Assembly: GCA_013399895.1 (NCBI GenBank)
Contig: VXBA01003826.1
Location: 1 to 64,000 of the forward strand
Length of the DNA stretch: 64,000 bases
Direction of reading: 5' to 3'
DNA from: Serilophus lunatus
Lineage: Eukaryota > Chordata > Aves > Passeriformes > Eurylaimidae
In this document: positions 37,369-50,175 of the stretch, piece by piece
How the letters are laid out: each line of letters starts with the position of its first letter
How positions within the stretch are numbered: the stretch's first letter is position 1
Translations under genes and position numbers: made by a program
The notes under the pieces: model-generated
Databases searched by the model: none
What the model saw: only the letters and a program-made list of their open reading frames with translations
Told to the model about the DNA's origin: nothing

Positions 37369-40300
37369 AGCTTCACAGTTGGTTTTCAACAACTAGAAGG
37401 TATATATGGAAGAATGAATGCTGAACTAGCTCTGGACATGAACAGTTATATAGATATAAGCATACCACCAAAAGATATGAACTGCAAATGCTGACTAACT
37501 ATGCAATATATTTAAGGGGATATTCTCAATGACTTTCTCTGATTGTCATAATTTGATGAGATAATCCTAACGTTTAGCTGTAATAAATTCACAGATCACA
37601 AACAATGGCTGCATTAAATCTGTTGTCACTAGAGTAACACAAGGAAAGGCTCACTGACTCTTCTCATAGCATTTGATTTTATTCTCTCAGTCTCTGATTC
37701 CACATCAGCTGCCATGTGGATGAAATTCAGAAATCATGATACCTGCTTGAAGAATAAGATGCTGATTTGATGGAATGGGCTGGGACTTTATCTTGAGAGC
37801 TGAAATGGGAATTGTTGGTAACACAATCGGTTAAAAGGTTTGTAAATTATGTGCCTTCAGCTCAATATATGGTTCATGTGAAATATAGACTTGCGAACTT
37901 TTCTCAAAACTTGAGCTTGGATTATATAGTGGTGTTTCATAAACACATGTGATAAATAAGTACAACTTTACATGTATACACATGAGAGAGTGGGTCAACG
38001 GCCTTCAGCATCTTTTAAAATAATGACATTATTTTAGGTTTGCTGAGCAGCATGCAAACATTTATTTCACCCCAAATATCCTCACAGTACTGCTGGAAAA
38101 TCCAGTTAAGGAAACCTGGGGCCTCCTGGCTTTCCTGCTCTGGTGTGGAAACCAGCCCCTGCTACCATTCTGCCCAGGCAAGGAGTACAGATGTAGGTCC
38201 TCCTTCCCTGGCGTGCAGCACAGCCCCTCAGTCCCTCCACTCCTGGCACAGATGTAATTTCTGCAAGGAGAGGTATGGTCAGCACAAAGAATATTCAATC
38301 TGAGAAAGGTGGTTTCTGTTTCTAGAGGCTCAGGAGTCAGCCGAAAAACCCACCTGAGCAATCCTGCCTTCTGCAGAGCAGCAACTGGAGAAACTCCTGA
38401 CATCTATTCACTAATCAGTCTGTAGCAGCATAAATATCAGTTTGTACACAAATGCGGACAATACAAATACGGACAAGCCCATTTATGTTGATTTTCTGGG
38501 ATATACGTCTGGGTGGGTTTTTCACATGTCATGAAGGCATTTTGGGTTACTGAAGAAACATGGCCTCTTATTACCCTTACTGACACTAGCCAGTGCCACT
38601 GAGACATTAATGAATTTCTTTTCATTTCCCAATTTTGAAGAAACCTCCTCTCCCCAAAAAACCTGTCCAGAACTTTTTCAAGAGGATGATGCAGATTTTA
38701 AAAAATTAGTCCCCCACTCTAATGCCAAGTGATGGTGCTTTATAGCAGCCAGCTTTGCAGAGCTAAATGGTCTCCTGTAGCCTCATCTTTCTGCCTGCCT
38801 ACAAGAAATAGTGACAAATTACAGTTGGGGGTGGGGGAAGACAGAAGAAAGAAATATTCCATTTTTAATTGCCTTTTCATTTTCTTTTTATAGCCATGCT
38901 TAAACTGTGAGTTATCAGAAGCTGTTCCAAGTCTTTCTTTTACTATTTTAAAATATATTCCTCCTAAAGCCAGATGAAAAATACGGTTAATGGGGTTTTG
39001 TGACTCCCACAAAGTCCCCTACAAATTAAGGGACTTTGAAAAAATGTCAGCTGCCCAGTTCCCAAGAAAGAAAAATTAAACAATAAAGGCTTATCGACTT
39101 GTTCCTGAGAAGATAAAGCACTTATGAATGAGACCCTCTCATACTCTCTGGTTTGTGATCAGAGTCTGCAGTTTCCAAGATTCACAGAAAATATTCTGAT
39201 TAGCCAAAAAAGTGCTCTGATTAAATGACGTTTAAGATTTTATAACTGAATCTCATCCTCCCTTCAACCTGTTTTCATACAATGTGCTGTCTCATTCAGT
39301 CATGCTGCTATCACTACCAATTATAACCAGTGCCATAAAAACATCACATTCATGCAGATCAACTTATTGTGCCAAGTTCAAGAAAGGACAGCAGGATAGA
39401 GATGACAGCAGCTCCTGCTGGCTGTGCTCCAAAGTCCCTTCAGGCTTGTTGTTGTTTTTCACTTTTGCAGACCCCCAGGATTTCACTCGCTCAGAAAAAT
39501 TAATGCCAGACCTCTCTCTGAGAGGACCTGACTCCCAGTCTACTGACACCACTGAGGGTATTTTTGTTGACTTCAACGTGTCATCTCCAGAGCTCTTCAT
39601 CTTTCATGTCTTCCTCATTTACACTATTTTTGATCTCCCTGCCATGTGTCAGCCGGAGCAAAAGCCTTAAACTGCAAACTCCAGACCTTCAGCACACATT
39701 CAATAGATACACACCACATACAGATAAAAGTAGGATTATGTCTGCTGCCTTTGCTGTCCATACAATTTCTAGGTGGTCTAAAAGACATTAAAGCAGGGGG
39801 GAAAAAAGCCACCTGTGGAAGACTTCTGACTTGTGGAGTCCTGCTCTATGCCAACTAGTGAAAGGGAGCGAACGCAAAAGGAAAAGGAGGACTCATGCTA
39901 CCTCTTTATTGCCCAAGCACAGTAAACATGGCATCTTTCTAGAATCTTGCTAGATTACTATTGAAAGCCCAGGTGAATTTCTGAATTAATTTCTTTGGAA
40001 ACTTAAAACTGTGTCACCTGGAAAACTATAACCATAGCTAGCCACCTCTATTAGTCAGAATTGAAAATTGCTTTAAAATGTTCTACTTCAGCTAATGCCT
40101 TTAGCAAGAGTAAGCTGAAGAAACCACTTTTTCTCACACTGCACAAAGGAAAATGAGATTTTAAAAAACATCTTTCTTGTTCTTTTTTCCTCTGTTACTC
40201 CATTTTCCTGACACTAGAAATGCGAGGGCAATTTCATGAGCAGCAAGACAGTACTCAGCTGCAGAAAGGATCATTCACTTCTCCATATAAGCAGCAGCAA

Positions 40301-43300
40301 CACCTGGCCTAAAATATCCACTGCAGACTTTTTATTTTTTATTCTAATCTTAACCAAAAAAACAAAAAAAATCTATTATCAATACAGTAGACACACAGCA
40401 TTCAACTCTGCTTTGGGCTCCTAACATGTCCAGCGTTGCACATTTTTAGCATTCAGCTGATTTGGCTAACTAAGCAGGGACAGCACTAATTGCTGTGGGA
40501 GGCTGACATGGAAGAAAATAGTCCCACTCTTCCTTTAACATGGCACAGTATGCCATGACTCTGCAGAGTGACAAAGCAATCTCAGAATATCAGCTGAACC
40601 AAGTGAATCTTCCTAATGCCAGACAGGAATCCTAGAAAATGATGGAGTTGTCTCTCAATTAAAAACAAGAAGCAGAAACTATGCAGTCTGTAAAGGCAGC
40701 TCATGCTGAAGGAATATTTGCTTTGATTTAATTGATGATAAAAGAACACCCAGGAGAAAGGTGAGCTTGGATGACATTCAAGTGTGTATCCTGTGTTAGG
40801 AGGAGGATAGAGATACCATCTGCTTACATTGCCCCTTATTGCTAGAACCACAATGGATATATACAACTATGAAAAGCGCCTTTGCTACACAAGAAGAGGC
40901 CATGGCCAACAAAGTCAAAGATTTGCTGTTTAATCAACTGCTGGCCTCTGCTAAGGCATCTCCTCTGGAGCAGCTGGTGGAAAGCAGAAGTAACGGCTAC
41001 GAGGTACAGCAGGAGGAAGCTACCTGCTCTCTTAGGAGTGAATTTTCTCTGTACTCATTCTGTTCCACATAAGAGAGAAATGCTGAAATAGCGCAGCTAT
41101 ATTTCACTTGCTCCACCAAAAGTGACTCTAGATCCTTTGGTCTGCATGTTGAAAGTGATACATAGAAATTCTGAAAAACAAAGGCATGTTTTTGTCAAAA
41201 GGGGTAGAAATAAATGAGGAAGCAGAGAAGACATTTTCTAAGCTCCAGGAACAGAAAACCCTTTGTCTCTTCAAACAAAACCAGATTCAAAAAACAGTTG
41301 GGCTTTCCACATCTTGTAAACCACCCAATGACTACGTCTCTTTTTCATCAGTATGAAATGCAGGAGGTATACAATCACTTTCCTGGTCAAATGCTAAAGA
41401 GGCATTGTATATAAAATGCACAGACAAGCAGAATAGGTTTACATAATGTTAATACAGACAAATGACATGTACAACATATCTAGCTGCAATTTAATTAGAT
41501 TAATTAGATCAATATAATTAGTAGTGGTATATTATGCTATCAGGACTTAGCCTTGCAAAGAACACTGCTGAAAATGGTTTACAGTCTTAAAGCATTGTAA
41601 CAGCATTTGCAGTATCCATGCTATCACACATCAATATCACCACTAACACACTATTAATACTGGGAGTTTATAGGACACTCAGGAGACACATAAAACACCA
41701 CTCTTGCAGAGGAAAATTTTGATAATGGAGCCTGTGAAATTATTTCAACTGTTGAAAAGAGCTCATGGAACTTAATTCCAGGCAACAGCATAGTCATGGT
41801 TATATAGCAAATTAATTTAACCCACTGAGGCAGGAGCAGACATAATGAACAAAACAGACTGAGGTAACATGACTAACCAGTGAACATTTTGTGAGAGTTC
41901 TCCCTAAGTTTTGTACACATAATAAGTCACAAATGGCTGTTTATCTTTTGCATCATCTACTTGGACACAGACTAGATGTCATACTTTGTGAACTTTTACA
42001 TAGTTTTTGTTGCTTTTAATAGTGATTTTGCATTAAATATGTCTGTGGGATTGTAATTGAACATCTAAATCCCCATAGTGGTAAAAAATGTTAATTTACA
42101 TCTGCTAGAACCCTCAGTACAATTGGGCTAACATTTACTAAAGAAATTATGACTGTCTAACATCTCAAATGAACTACTGTGACTTTCTATATGCTTAAAT
42201 CATATGCCTTGCAAGGAGGAAAGACCAAAACCCAGCACTTCAAAATAGGAACAGCCAATAAACATTAGCAACACAAAGTGATAAATTCACCAGAATTCAC
42301 ATTTGTGTTTTTTCCTACTAAGGAGAAAATCTAATCATAGCGAGCCAACCTGCGCTTTTAATATGAAGTTTGCACCAAATTCTGCTAAGAAAATACTCTG
42401 GCACATAAACAATTTCACTAGAAAATGGGCTTTTTTTTCTCTTTGCATTTGGACACATGTAAGAATACATCTGTTTGTGAAAGGGATATAGTAACAGCCT
42501 AGAAGCTGCTATCTATGCAGAAGATACACAGACAAGACAAAAATATCAGAATGTATATTTCCATTCTTTGGCTTTTGCTCTTGAAACATGGCTCAAACTA
42601 TATTTCCATTTGACCATGGAGTACTGAGGAAATAAAATCAACACATTTCATAAAGATATCCCCATAGTTCAGCTATGAACTGAAGAATCTAGAAAAAATG
42701 GTCATGTTTCAGTCTGTATATCTTGAAGGCCCACGATAATTAGGTTCCAGCCATCCTCAAGCTTATTAAAGACCCAAATGCAGAAAGTTTAGATGTGGCT
42801 GAGATTTTCTTCAGAAGAGATACAATTGTATGTATCTGTCTATAACTCCCAAAGGAGGCCACTCCATTTTCTTCTGTTTTCAGGGTTATACCGTTTGTTA
42901 TTATTGATGCTTTAAGGTTTACGCTAGTTGTCTGTCCTTGATCATACTTCTTAGTTCAAGAAAAACTTATATGCCATGTGAATAGTTCTCCTGCCTGTCT
43001 GTTGGGAGTATATATTAATGTTTAAATGAAAAAAACAGCATAATTCTGGCTTTATCTGCCCTCAGTATCGTGTTGAATATGTACTACCTGATTTTGACTT
43101 TGATTAATTTTACATCCTTATTACCTACAATCTACAATCTAGTCTTCACTAGATTTACACTACTAGATAAATTGAATAAAGCACAGAAGACTGAAATAAG
43201 GAGTGCCTTGTGTCTGGAAATAACCACCTATATTATGGAAATTGTGAAAGCTGAAAACAAACATTATAGCTTTCCATATTTTTTAGTATGCTGATGATTT

Positions 43301-44199
43301 TAGTTTCTCTGATAGGAAACTTTGCTTGCTCGCTTTGTGCATTATATATTCAGAAGGATTTAGTACTGTTTTCACGTGTGAATGCAATTAGTGAAAAGCA
43401 GGTAGGCAGTCCAGCTGATATTAAATTAAAAACTAGGGAGCAGAAGCCATTTGAGTCAATTTTCCATTTTGTCACTCTTCTTTCAAATAGCTAATTTAGG
43501 ATACTCAGTCATACAATAGTGTTTTATGGTATGTATATTTTTTGACAGCTAAATGACAAATTTGTCTGAAATGCAGCTATTCTTTGAAGAGTTAATTATA
43601 ACCCGTATAATATATTAAATAAAATCAATATATATTTGGAATGAGTCACTATTGAGTCTTACTCCAAACAGAGCAAATCTACACTAAAAATTAAAGCCCC
43701 ATTTTTAACTCAGTTTTTGCTAATACAGTTTAATTTGTGAGTTAAATCGTTCAAAAAAAGTACTTTGGCTATACAGCTGTGCAGCAATCCCTTTCTAATG
43801 TAACATTATGTAGTCTGCTTGTATGATGTACAGCCGAAAATTTCTCGTTTAATGTTGTTTGACAACCAAACAATGGACCAGATTTGTCTGATTGCTGAAC
43901 ACCTTGACATATGTGAAATTTGGACTTCGAAAAGCATCACCAAATTTTGGATATCTGTTCCAAAATTTCAAGCTCTTTCAAATAATTAGACAAAGATCTG
44001 AGAGTTTACTTCGAACATTTCTCGAGGAGTGTCAAGGCCAGTCATCTCCAAAACTAGGGGTTTTGTTTTCGGGTGACTAAGAGTCATTTCGGCACATGGG
44101 TTTTGTCATTGTAACTTCTTTCTATGTGTAATACTTACTACAACAATAGTGTCCCAGTTCTGCAGCTACAGCCATTCAAAGTATAATGAACCAAAATTT
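37369..44199. other. Unassigned DNA
   Basis: No gene or named repeat recognised across 6.8 kb. The patches at 38.05-38.40 kb and 39.3-39.7 kb are less AT-rich and hold overlapping frames of 113 codons (minus, 38062-38403) and 128 codons (plus, 39284-39670). I see no domain, and frames are open on both strands. Diverged TE sequence too old to read is likely but not shown. Confidence 0.5.
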
Positions 44200-45860
44200 T
44201 AACATGAAATGCCTTTAAATGTTTTGAAGTTGACCCACCTTTTTCTAACAGTGATTACAAGGCTTCAGAAACAGACTTCAAGTATTTCATTTGTATGAAG
44301 TAAGGCAAAAGGTTAAAACAGTAAGGAAAAAAATAAAGTAGTAAGACAGAAAGTTCCTAAAACAGAGAAACACAAAAAGACGGGATTTATCATATTCATT
44401 GGTTTCATAGTTCCAAAGGAAGTTTGAATAAAAATAGGAACATACATAGAGTAATTCAAACTCCACTCAGGGAAGTGAGGTTACCAGTTATATGTGGTTG
44501 CTAGCTTCATGTATGATTATCTCTAGGTATCTAGCATAATCCTGTCTCATCTGATTGTATTTTGGTCAGATAGGTTCTGAAACTGCATATTCATATGAAG
44601 AAAACAGGTTTTATCACTGTAGCTGCAAAGAGCCCAGAGGTAATGTAACACCAATGCATTGTTTGCAGGATTATAAACAGATTATGACCAGGATTATGGG
44701 AGCAAATCAATATGTCATCTGCATACAATGAACTGAAATTTATGGAGTTTACAGGTTTCATTCCTTTAAGCAATTCTTAGTTGCTTAAAAATCAGGCTAA
44801 ATGTTCCATTACAATTGCAAAAAAGAAAAGAGGATAATGGACAGCCTTGTCTAGTTCCCTGGTGTCATTTTAAAAAGGGCGAGTTTAAATTGCTAGTATG
44901 AACAGACCTGGTCAGGATATTACAAAATATTTTTAATCCAATTTTTATGAAGGTCTTTCTAAAGTGGAGAGTGTGAGGCTTTAGGGTGAGGGGTTTTTTT
45001 GCTTGATTTTTTGGGGTTTTTTTTAAGAACAGTCACCAAGTATTTTCATTTTAATGAAACTCCAAAGAGTTTCTCAGTCAGTTGAATGAACAAATCTATA
45101 TTATCCAAACTCTTGTTTGATATACAAACAAGAATCACCCTCAGTGAAGCAAAATGGAAATAAAGTAGACTTACCTACGGTGGAAATCATTTGCAATAAA
45201 CTGGAGAAGTGTCTCAGCAAGACCCTGATCCCCTTCAATACTTCACTTGAGGCTTTTTAGATATTTGAGGGCCTGTATGTGCGCTTTCCTTGCAAGAGTG
45301 TATTTCAGCACTGAGAAATAAGTGTAGTCCAACATTTAAGACCAATATTCAACAATGCAGATAAATAGGAAAACCAGTTCATTGGGATTGTCAAGTTGTA
45401 TAATAGTCGCCTTTTGGTTCAAATGTTCAGTTAAACACTTCCAGTAACAGTTCAGTTGTATATCTCTGATTTCCCACTGGATGTTTACTCATAGCTCATC
45501 TAAGGATGTCTCTTTCCCCACTGTTAGACTTTAACAGCATTTATTATTTCTTATTAAGTCTAAGGTTACACTTTGATCTAGTGAAAGTTTCAAAAAGTGC
45601 TTTTGTTTACAAACTTTATCTCCTGTTTAAAGCATCTTGGAAGATTAGAGTGTCTGACACTGCTCTCTGAAAGCGTTATTTATGATTTCTAGATCATATG
45701 TCAAAGTTTGAGCCTTTCGTTTTAATAATTGACACAGTTTGGGGTACTTCATCTTATTCTTTACACAGAACGTGTGCCAGCAGTTTCTCATTTGTATTCC
45801 TGCTGGTTGACTTTATACAAAAGCTTTTCTGCAGCCATGGCATGATGCCGTTTGTTCAGT
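44200..45860 (-). pseudogene. L1-clade LINE ORF2 fossil (linker and reverse transcriptase)
   Basis: On the minus strand, decayed reading frames follow the order of an L1/Tx1-type ORF2. At about 45653-45690 is EINNAFREQCQTL, the linker before the reverse transcriptase, then KLSLDQSVTLD near 45560-45600. Near 45050-45130 is a remnant of the early palm (SLDNI ... KWKYLVTVL). At 44832-44858 is an intact GTRQGCPLS. A frame change follows, then FAIVMEHLA, and the catalytic YADD at 44714-44725. The gap from GTRQGCPLS to YADD is about 35 residues, as in living L1 elements. Further down, ARYLEIII and NLLPYFIQ resemble the post-RT region, to about 44200. Several stops, frameshifts and an insertion near 44950-45020 make it non-functional. 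No 3' tail, 5' end or target duplication is recognisable. L1-type remnants are uncommon in birds, so the clade assignment rests on these motifs. Tx1 versus L1 proper cannot be settled by eye. Confidence 0.8.
44714..44725 (-). other. Reverse-transcriptase YADD catalytic box (L1-like fossil)
   Basis: The codons for Tyr-Ala-Asp-Asp, preceded by Leu and followed by Ile-Leu, form the metal-binding core of a reverse transcriptase. It is intact in the 60-codon minus-strand frame at 44591-44773. Confidence 0.8.
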
Positions 45861-46479
45861 TTTTGTCAGCTAATTCAGTTGAGGTTTTTTTACTACACAT
45901 ATTAGTATTCATTGATTTTTGTAATTTTAAAACTATTATTCAAAATTACTATTGTTATATCTCTCCTTTTTGAGGTCTGCATCATTGTTAATTGTGGTTT
46001 GTAATGATTCACATCTTGGATTTTATAGCATATTATTACCATCACAGAATCAAATTAATTTCAAATTAATATTTTGGTCTGAAGAAAGGCTCTCCTTTTT
46101 TCAAGAAAGTCTTGATTTCTTCATGTCATTTCTTGCTTGTGACAATTGTAAAATTATTCTTTTCTGTTACTTCTACAGCAGAAAAACTACCCCAAATGTC
46201 TTACTTTAGTCTTAAAACCTGTGAGATAGCCATAAGGCAGATTTGCATAGCCCTCGGCAATGAAGATTTTCTATGGAGAAGAAGCCATATCCATCCCCAA
46301 GATACATACTTTTAAGGTATACTATCCACAGAATCCTCACTATAGTGAGCACAGGGCAATCTTCCAAATGCTGCAAATGCTAAGTTGTTTTGGAAGAATG
46401 AAGCCCCGAAAGAAAAGTCAAAAATGTGTGTTTAACACTTATGTGACATTTTCACTTTAGCCTTCTTTTTCTAGAAGAT
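45861..46479. other. Gap between two LINE fossils
   Basis: No motif is clear enough to assign. It may contain further-decayed upstream ORF2 sequence of the L1-like element (its linker and endonuclease would lie on this side) or the 3' end of the L2-like element. Plus-strand frames of up to 85 codons here are antisense to the fossils and not gene-like. Confidence 0.4.
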
Positions 46480-47340
46480 AGATCACAACGTATTAATCGC
46501 TCTTCTATGTGCTGTTCATAGGTGGCACAAGACAAAATGAACTGAAGTGTTGTAAACTGGAGACAGCTTACAAGCAAATTGCTGAAATTAGTCCATCACT
46601 CAAGGCAAATACGCGTACATTTCTTGCTAACCCCAAAAGAAGACCTTCCTCAACATTGCCACCTGTGTGCTCATGACTGATGGCACGCCCAGCTGAATCT
46701 TGGGTCTGTGCATCATGCTGAAAATCCATGAGGAAGAGCCCTCAAAGAAAGTTGAGTTCTTGAAGTATCGCTTTTTCCTGCCAAATTCACGTTGTCTTAT
46801 CAACAAAAAGCTGGATCCTACTTCGTTTCAACCATGTAATTATTTCTCACAGGCAAGAGACATCTGGGCAATAATGCCAACTGCCTCTGCAAAAGTAGAC
46901 GGATAGCTGTGCATGTGTACTCCCAATGATGGATACCACAAAGATGTTGCTAAAGATAGAGGATTGAAAACTACATAGCCCACAAGGGAGAGTCTTTGTT
47001 ATTTGTCCAAGAGTAACAGGCAGAGCCAGCTCAGAGCTGCACATGTAGCCCAGTCAGGTCCTGTAAGTGAATCGGTTGTACACAAGAGACTGCCGGTGTC
47101 AAAGGCTGTTGATGGATCAAGTAACAGTAACATACATGTCTTTCGTTGCTCAGTGGCCATACAAAATTCACCCTCCAGGATCTTTAAAGCTGTCTCCATG
47201 CTGTACTCCGTACTGATAACGGATTGAAGAGCACTGAATTTTGGCAGCTGGGGTTCTAGACACTCTTTTTCCAATATTTTTGATAGACATAAGAGTTATT
47301 TTAGATATTCATGTCTCACAAACTTGTTGAGGTAAACATA
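46480..47340 (-). pseudogene. L2-clade LINE reverse-transcriptase fossil
   Basis: The minus-strand frame at 46999-47274 (91 codons) holds LSKILEKE-like sequence just upstream, then FSALQSVISTEYSMETAL, then CMLLLLDPSTAFDT. These correspond to the L2 pattern FQSGFRP-HSTETAL followed by LLLDLSAAFDT, the first catalytic Asp block. Past 46999 the frame breaks. In the next frames are AQLSVYF (in place of the YADDTQLYLSF box), ITWLKRSRIQLFVDKT (46790-46840; L2 has W-L-NLKLN-DKTEVL) and RAIN near 46490. The order matches an L2 reverse transcriptase of the type found in reptiles. The second catalytic motif is degraded, and stops and frameshifts are frequent. L2 elements are ancient and extinct in birds. 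Confidence 0.75.
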
Positions 47341-49852
47341 TATGTCACAGAGAGATCTAAGAATCTAAGCACCCTAGCTTTCAGTCATTTCCCATCTTAT
47401 CTTTAATATAGAAATCTATTATTTCTAACTTTAAATCATCTGTTAAAATTTTAACTTCAAAATTAAAGGCTTTTTTCTCCTAAGAGATTTAATTTCTTTA
47501 TGAATTATTGGGTTAAAATACAATCTTCCAGTTGGACTTCCCCTTATTTTTATTATCCTTACTTAAACACAAGGTTCCTGGTCCAATACAAGAAACAAAG
47601 AGAGAGAAAAAAGAAAATACTATTTGTCTAGTAGCCTCACATAGGCAATATCTTCCTGTAGTATAGAAAAGAAGGGAAAACAAGACAGTGGCTATATTAT
47701 GCATAATAGATTTTGCTAATCAAGAGAAATAGTGATGCACTTTTTGCTACAGTGGTGACATGTACACCAGAGTACAAAGGGAATTATCCAAAACTCCTTC
47801 TCTAAATTTCATATCTCATGTATTAATTCTCCCCACAACCTGTATTGCAACTACGCAAAGAGAATGGGCAAGTAAATTTAGGAACTTGAGATAACTCATT
47901 CTGCCTACAGACTGTGAGAGAAACTGGCAATATTATGAACACCCTTCAGTTGGTTATCATAGATCAATGTCCTAAATTCACATTTTAAATCAACAGAAGG
48001 TCTCACAAAATCTCTAATTACATGCAAGGAAATGCTAAAGGACTTGAATTTATTTCGTCCATGCGGAGACACTACATATCGCTGATCCAGTAACCAAAGT
48101 ACTGATATGCTACTTACAGATATTAACAGACAACCACAAGGGCACGAGAGGGGTGGCAGATATTCAATTAGCACAAGATAGGGTCTATACCCTACTTTTG
48201 TTCACGCTAATATAACAAATTAAACCAGAGAGGTCTTGTTAAAAAATAGCTCCTGTTTGGGCAGGACATTAACTGAAGGAAAAATTATATGAAGGCTTAG
48301 GGTTAGGTTTTGATTGAAGATTTTAGGCTACTGAATCTATTTAGTAATTAGATGAGGACTAAAGGGAACATTTTATCTCAGAATGAATAGGAGTTATTTG
48401 TTGGGTCAAAGAGCCAAAGTCCCAGGTGTCATGTTTTCATCTACTTACGGCAAATGGAGGAAACTTGGCTTCTCAGCAGTGGTCAGTAATCAAATGTGAA
48501 AATTCAGTCAAGTTAGTATTTTCTCAATTACAAAGCTTTTTAATGTATTGTTTTAAAATAATTGAAAATAAGCATCAGTGGGAATAAAATTCTCATTTAA
48601 AAAATGTTTCTGCAGCAGGAATGTCTAAAAAAATACAGCAAATAGGTTCATGCCTAACAGTTTCCCTCTGTCTATTGTAAGTGTAAATTACACCACGGTT
48701 CAGGGATACATCATTTTCTCTACTGTATTTTTCTGTTTTTGTTCCAAGGGCAATTTCACATAGGAATAGTGAAAAGAACCACCAGGAAGGCCCAAGTTTG
48801 TACAGAGTGAGGGGTTTTTCACATTATTTTTCTCTCAGCGTAGATATCCATAAAAATATTTTAGCATTTTCTTTGTAAAGAGGTGATTTCCTAAGGTTTA
48901 ATCCTGCTAGATCATTTGTAAATTTATACTTAAAAAAATTCAGAAATGGAAATTTTGCAGTCAGTTCTCGTTGTCAGTATTACTATGTTCGCTATTGCAA
49001 TGTAAACAAGAAAAGAATGGCAGTAAATGATACCACAAACTGTATCTAAAAACTACATAGAAGCAAAAGAAAATCCGGGTTTACAACTTGAGTATACGTG
49101 CATGACAGCAAAATCTACAGAAAGGGAGATGTTCTGTTCAGCTGAGAGATAGCAATCCTTTTCTAAATCACCAGAGTTCTCCACTGAATTTGTTTTACAA
49201 GATTCGTGTGCTTTCATACTTACTTTTTTGTTTTGTTCTGAATATCACTTTAAGAGAATACAGAATTAAAGAGAGTACAAAATTTAATTATGATTTTGCA
49301 TTCAGAATTCAAAACGCCTTAATTTACTTTTTTCTTTTGGTAGAGCCCAATTCTGAGGCTGGATTTTGAGGCTGTTTATAAACAAATAATGTATTTTTTT
49401 TTTCTTCCAGCTCTAGTTTCTTGAGATCAGTCTCTCCAGTGAAATATTGAAAAATCCCACCCTTTACATTGATACCTTCATCTTCCATTGATAAAAGAGG
49501 AGATATAAAGTGACATGATTCACATATTTGGTACTAAAGCATCCATTTTACTTTTAGAATGTGCAAGCACCAGTGCCATGGTAAAGCACAGCTTTGTCTA
49601 TGATTCTTGAACAACTTTTGGACAAGGGAGGCATCCAAGATCCTTTGCAGGCAAGCCTCATGGGGAATAGATTAAGGATACTAAGAAGAGGTTGTTTGTA
49701 ATATTTCCATCTGAAATCTGGTAAGCATCAAATGGTGTTATGCAAACTAAGCCAAAATTCCTGAGACAATCATGAAAGTAAGTTCAGATACATCAGATTT
49801 TGTCTTAAGAACCCATAATCTGAACTGAAAGTTTCCAGAGCTTAGTTGTGCC

Positions 49853-49875
49853 AAAAAAAAAAAAAAAAAAAAAAA
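49853..49875. repeat. Poly-A run, 23 bp
   Basis: The longest A run in known sequence here. It is followed by two tandem copies of a short unit ending in tcagg (to 49890). No retroposed gene body is recognisable upstream. Confidence 0.92.
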
Positions 49876-50156
49876 TCAGGAAAAATCAGGAAGACGTTGA
49901 CTGCATTTGGGCATTTAAAATGGATGCACTCAAGAAGAGTGCAAAAACTCTGCTGCTTAGGCATAAAAAAATTCCAACAATGACTTTTGTGTATGAATGA
50001 CATCTTAGGCCAAAACAAACAAACAAAACAAGAAAATCAAATACAACATGACTTCTGTCTGTGCAGAAAAGAACTTTCTAGAAGTGCATGCAGAGGTTTC
50101 AGACTAAGTATTTTCGAAATCTGTTTATTAAGAAAGTACGATACCTGTCCATGATG

Positions 50157-50175
50157 CACACACACACACACACAC
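50157..50175. repeat. (CA)n microsatellite
   Basis: Nine to ten perfect CA units. Confidence 0.93.

Noticed and set aside
48297..48310. Second telomere-like piece (ttagggttagg)
   Set aside because: Fewer than two full hexamers; expected by chance.
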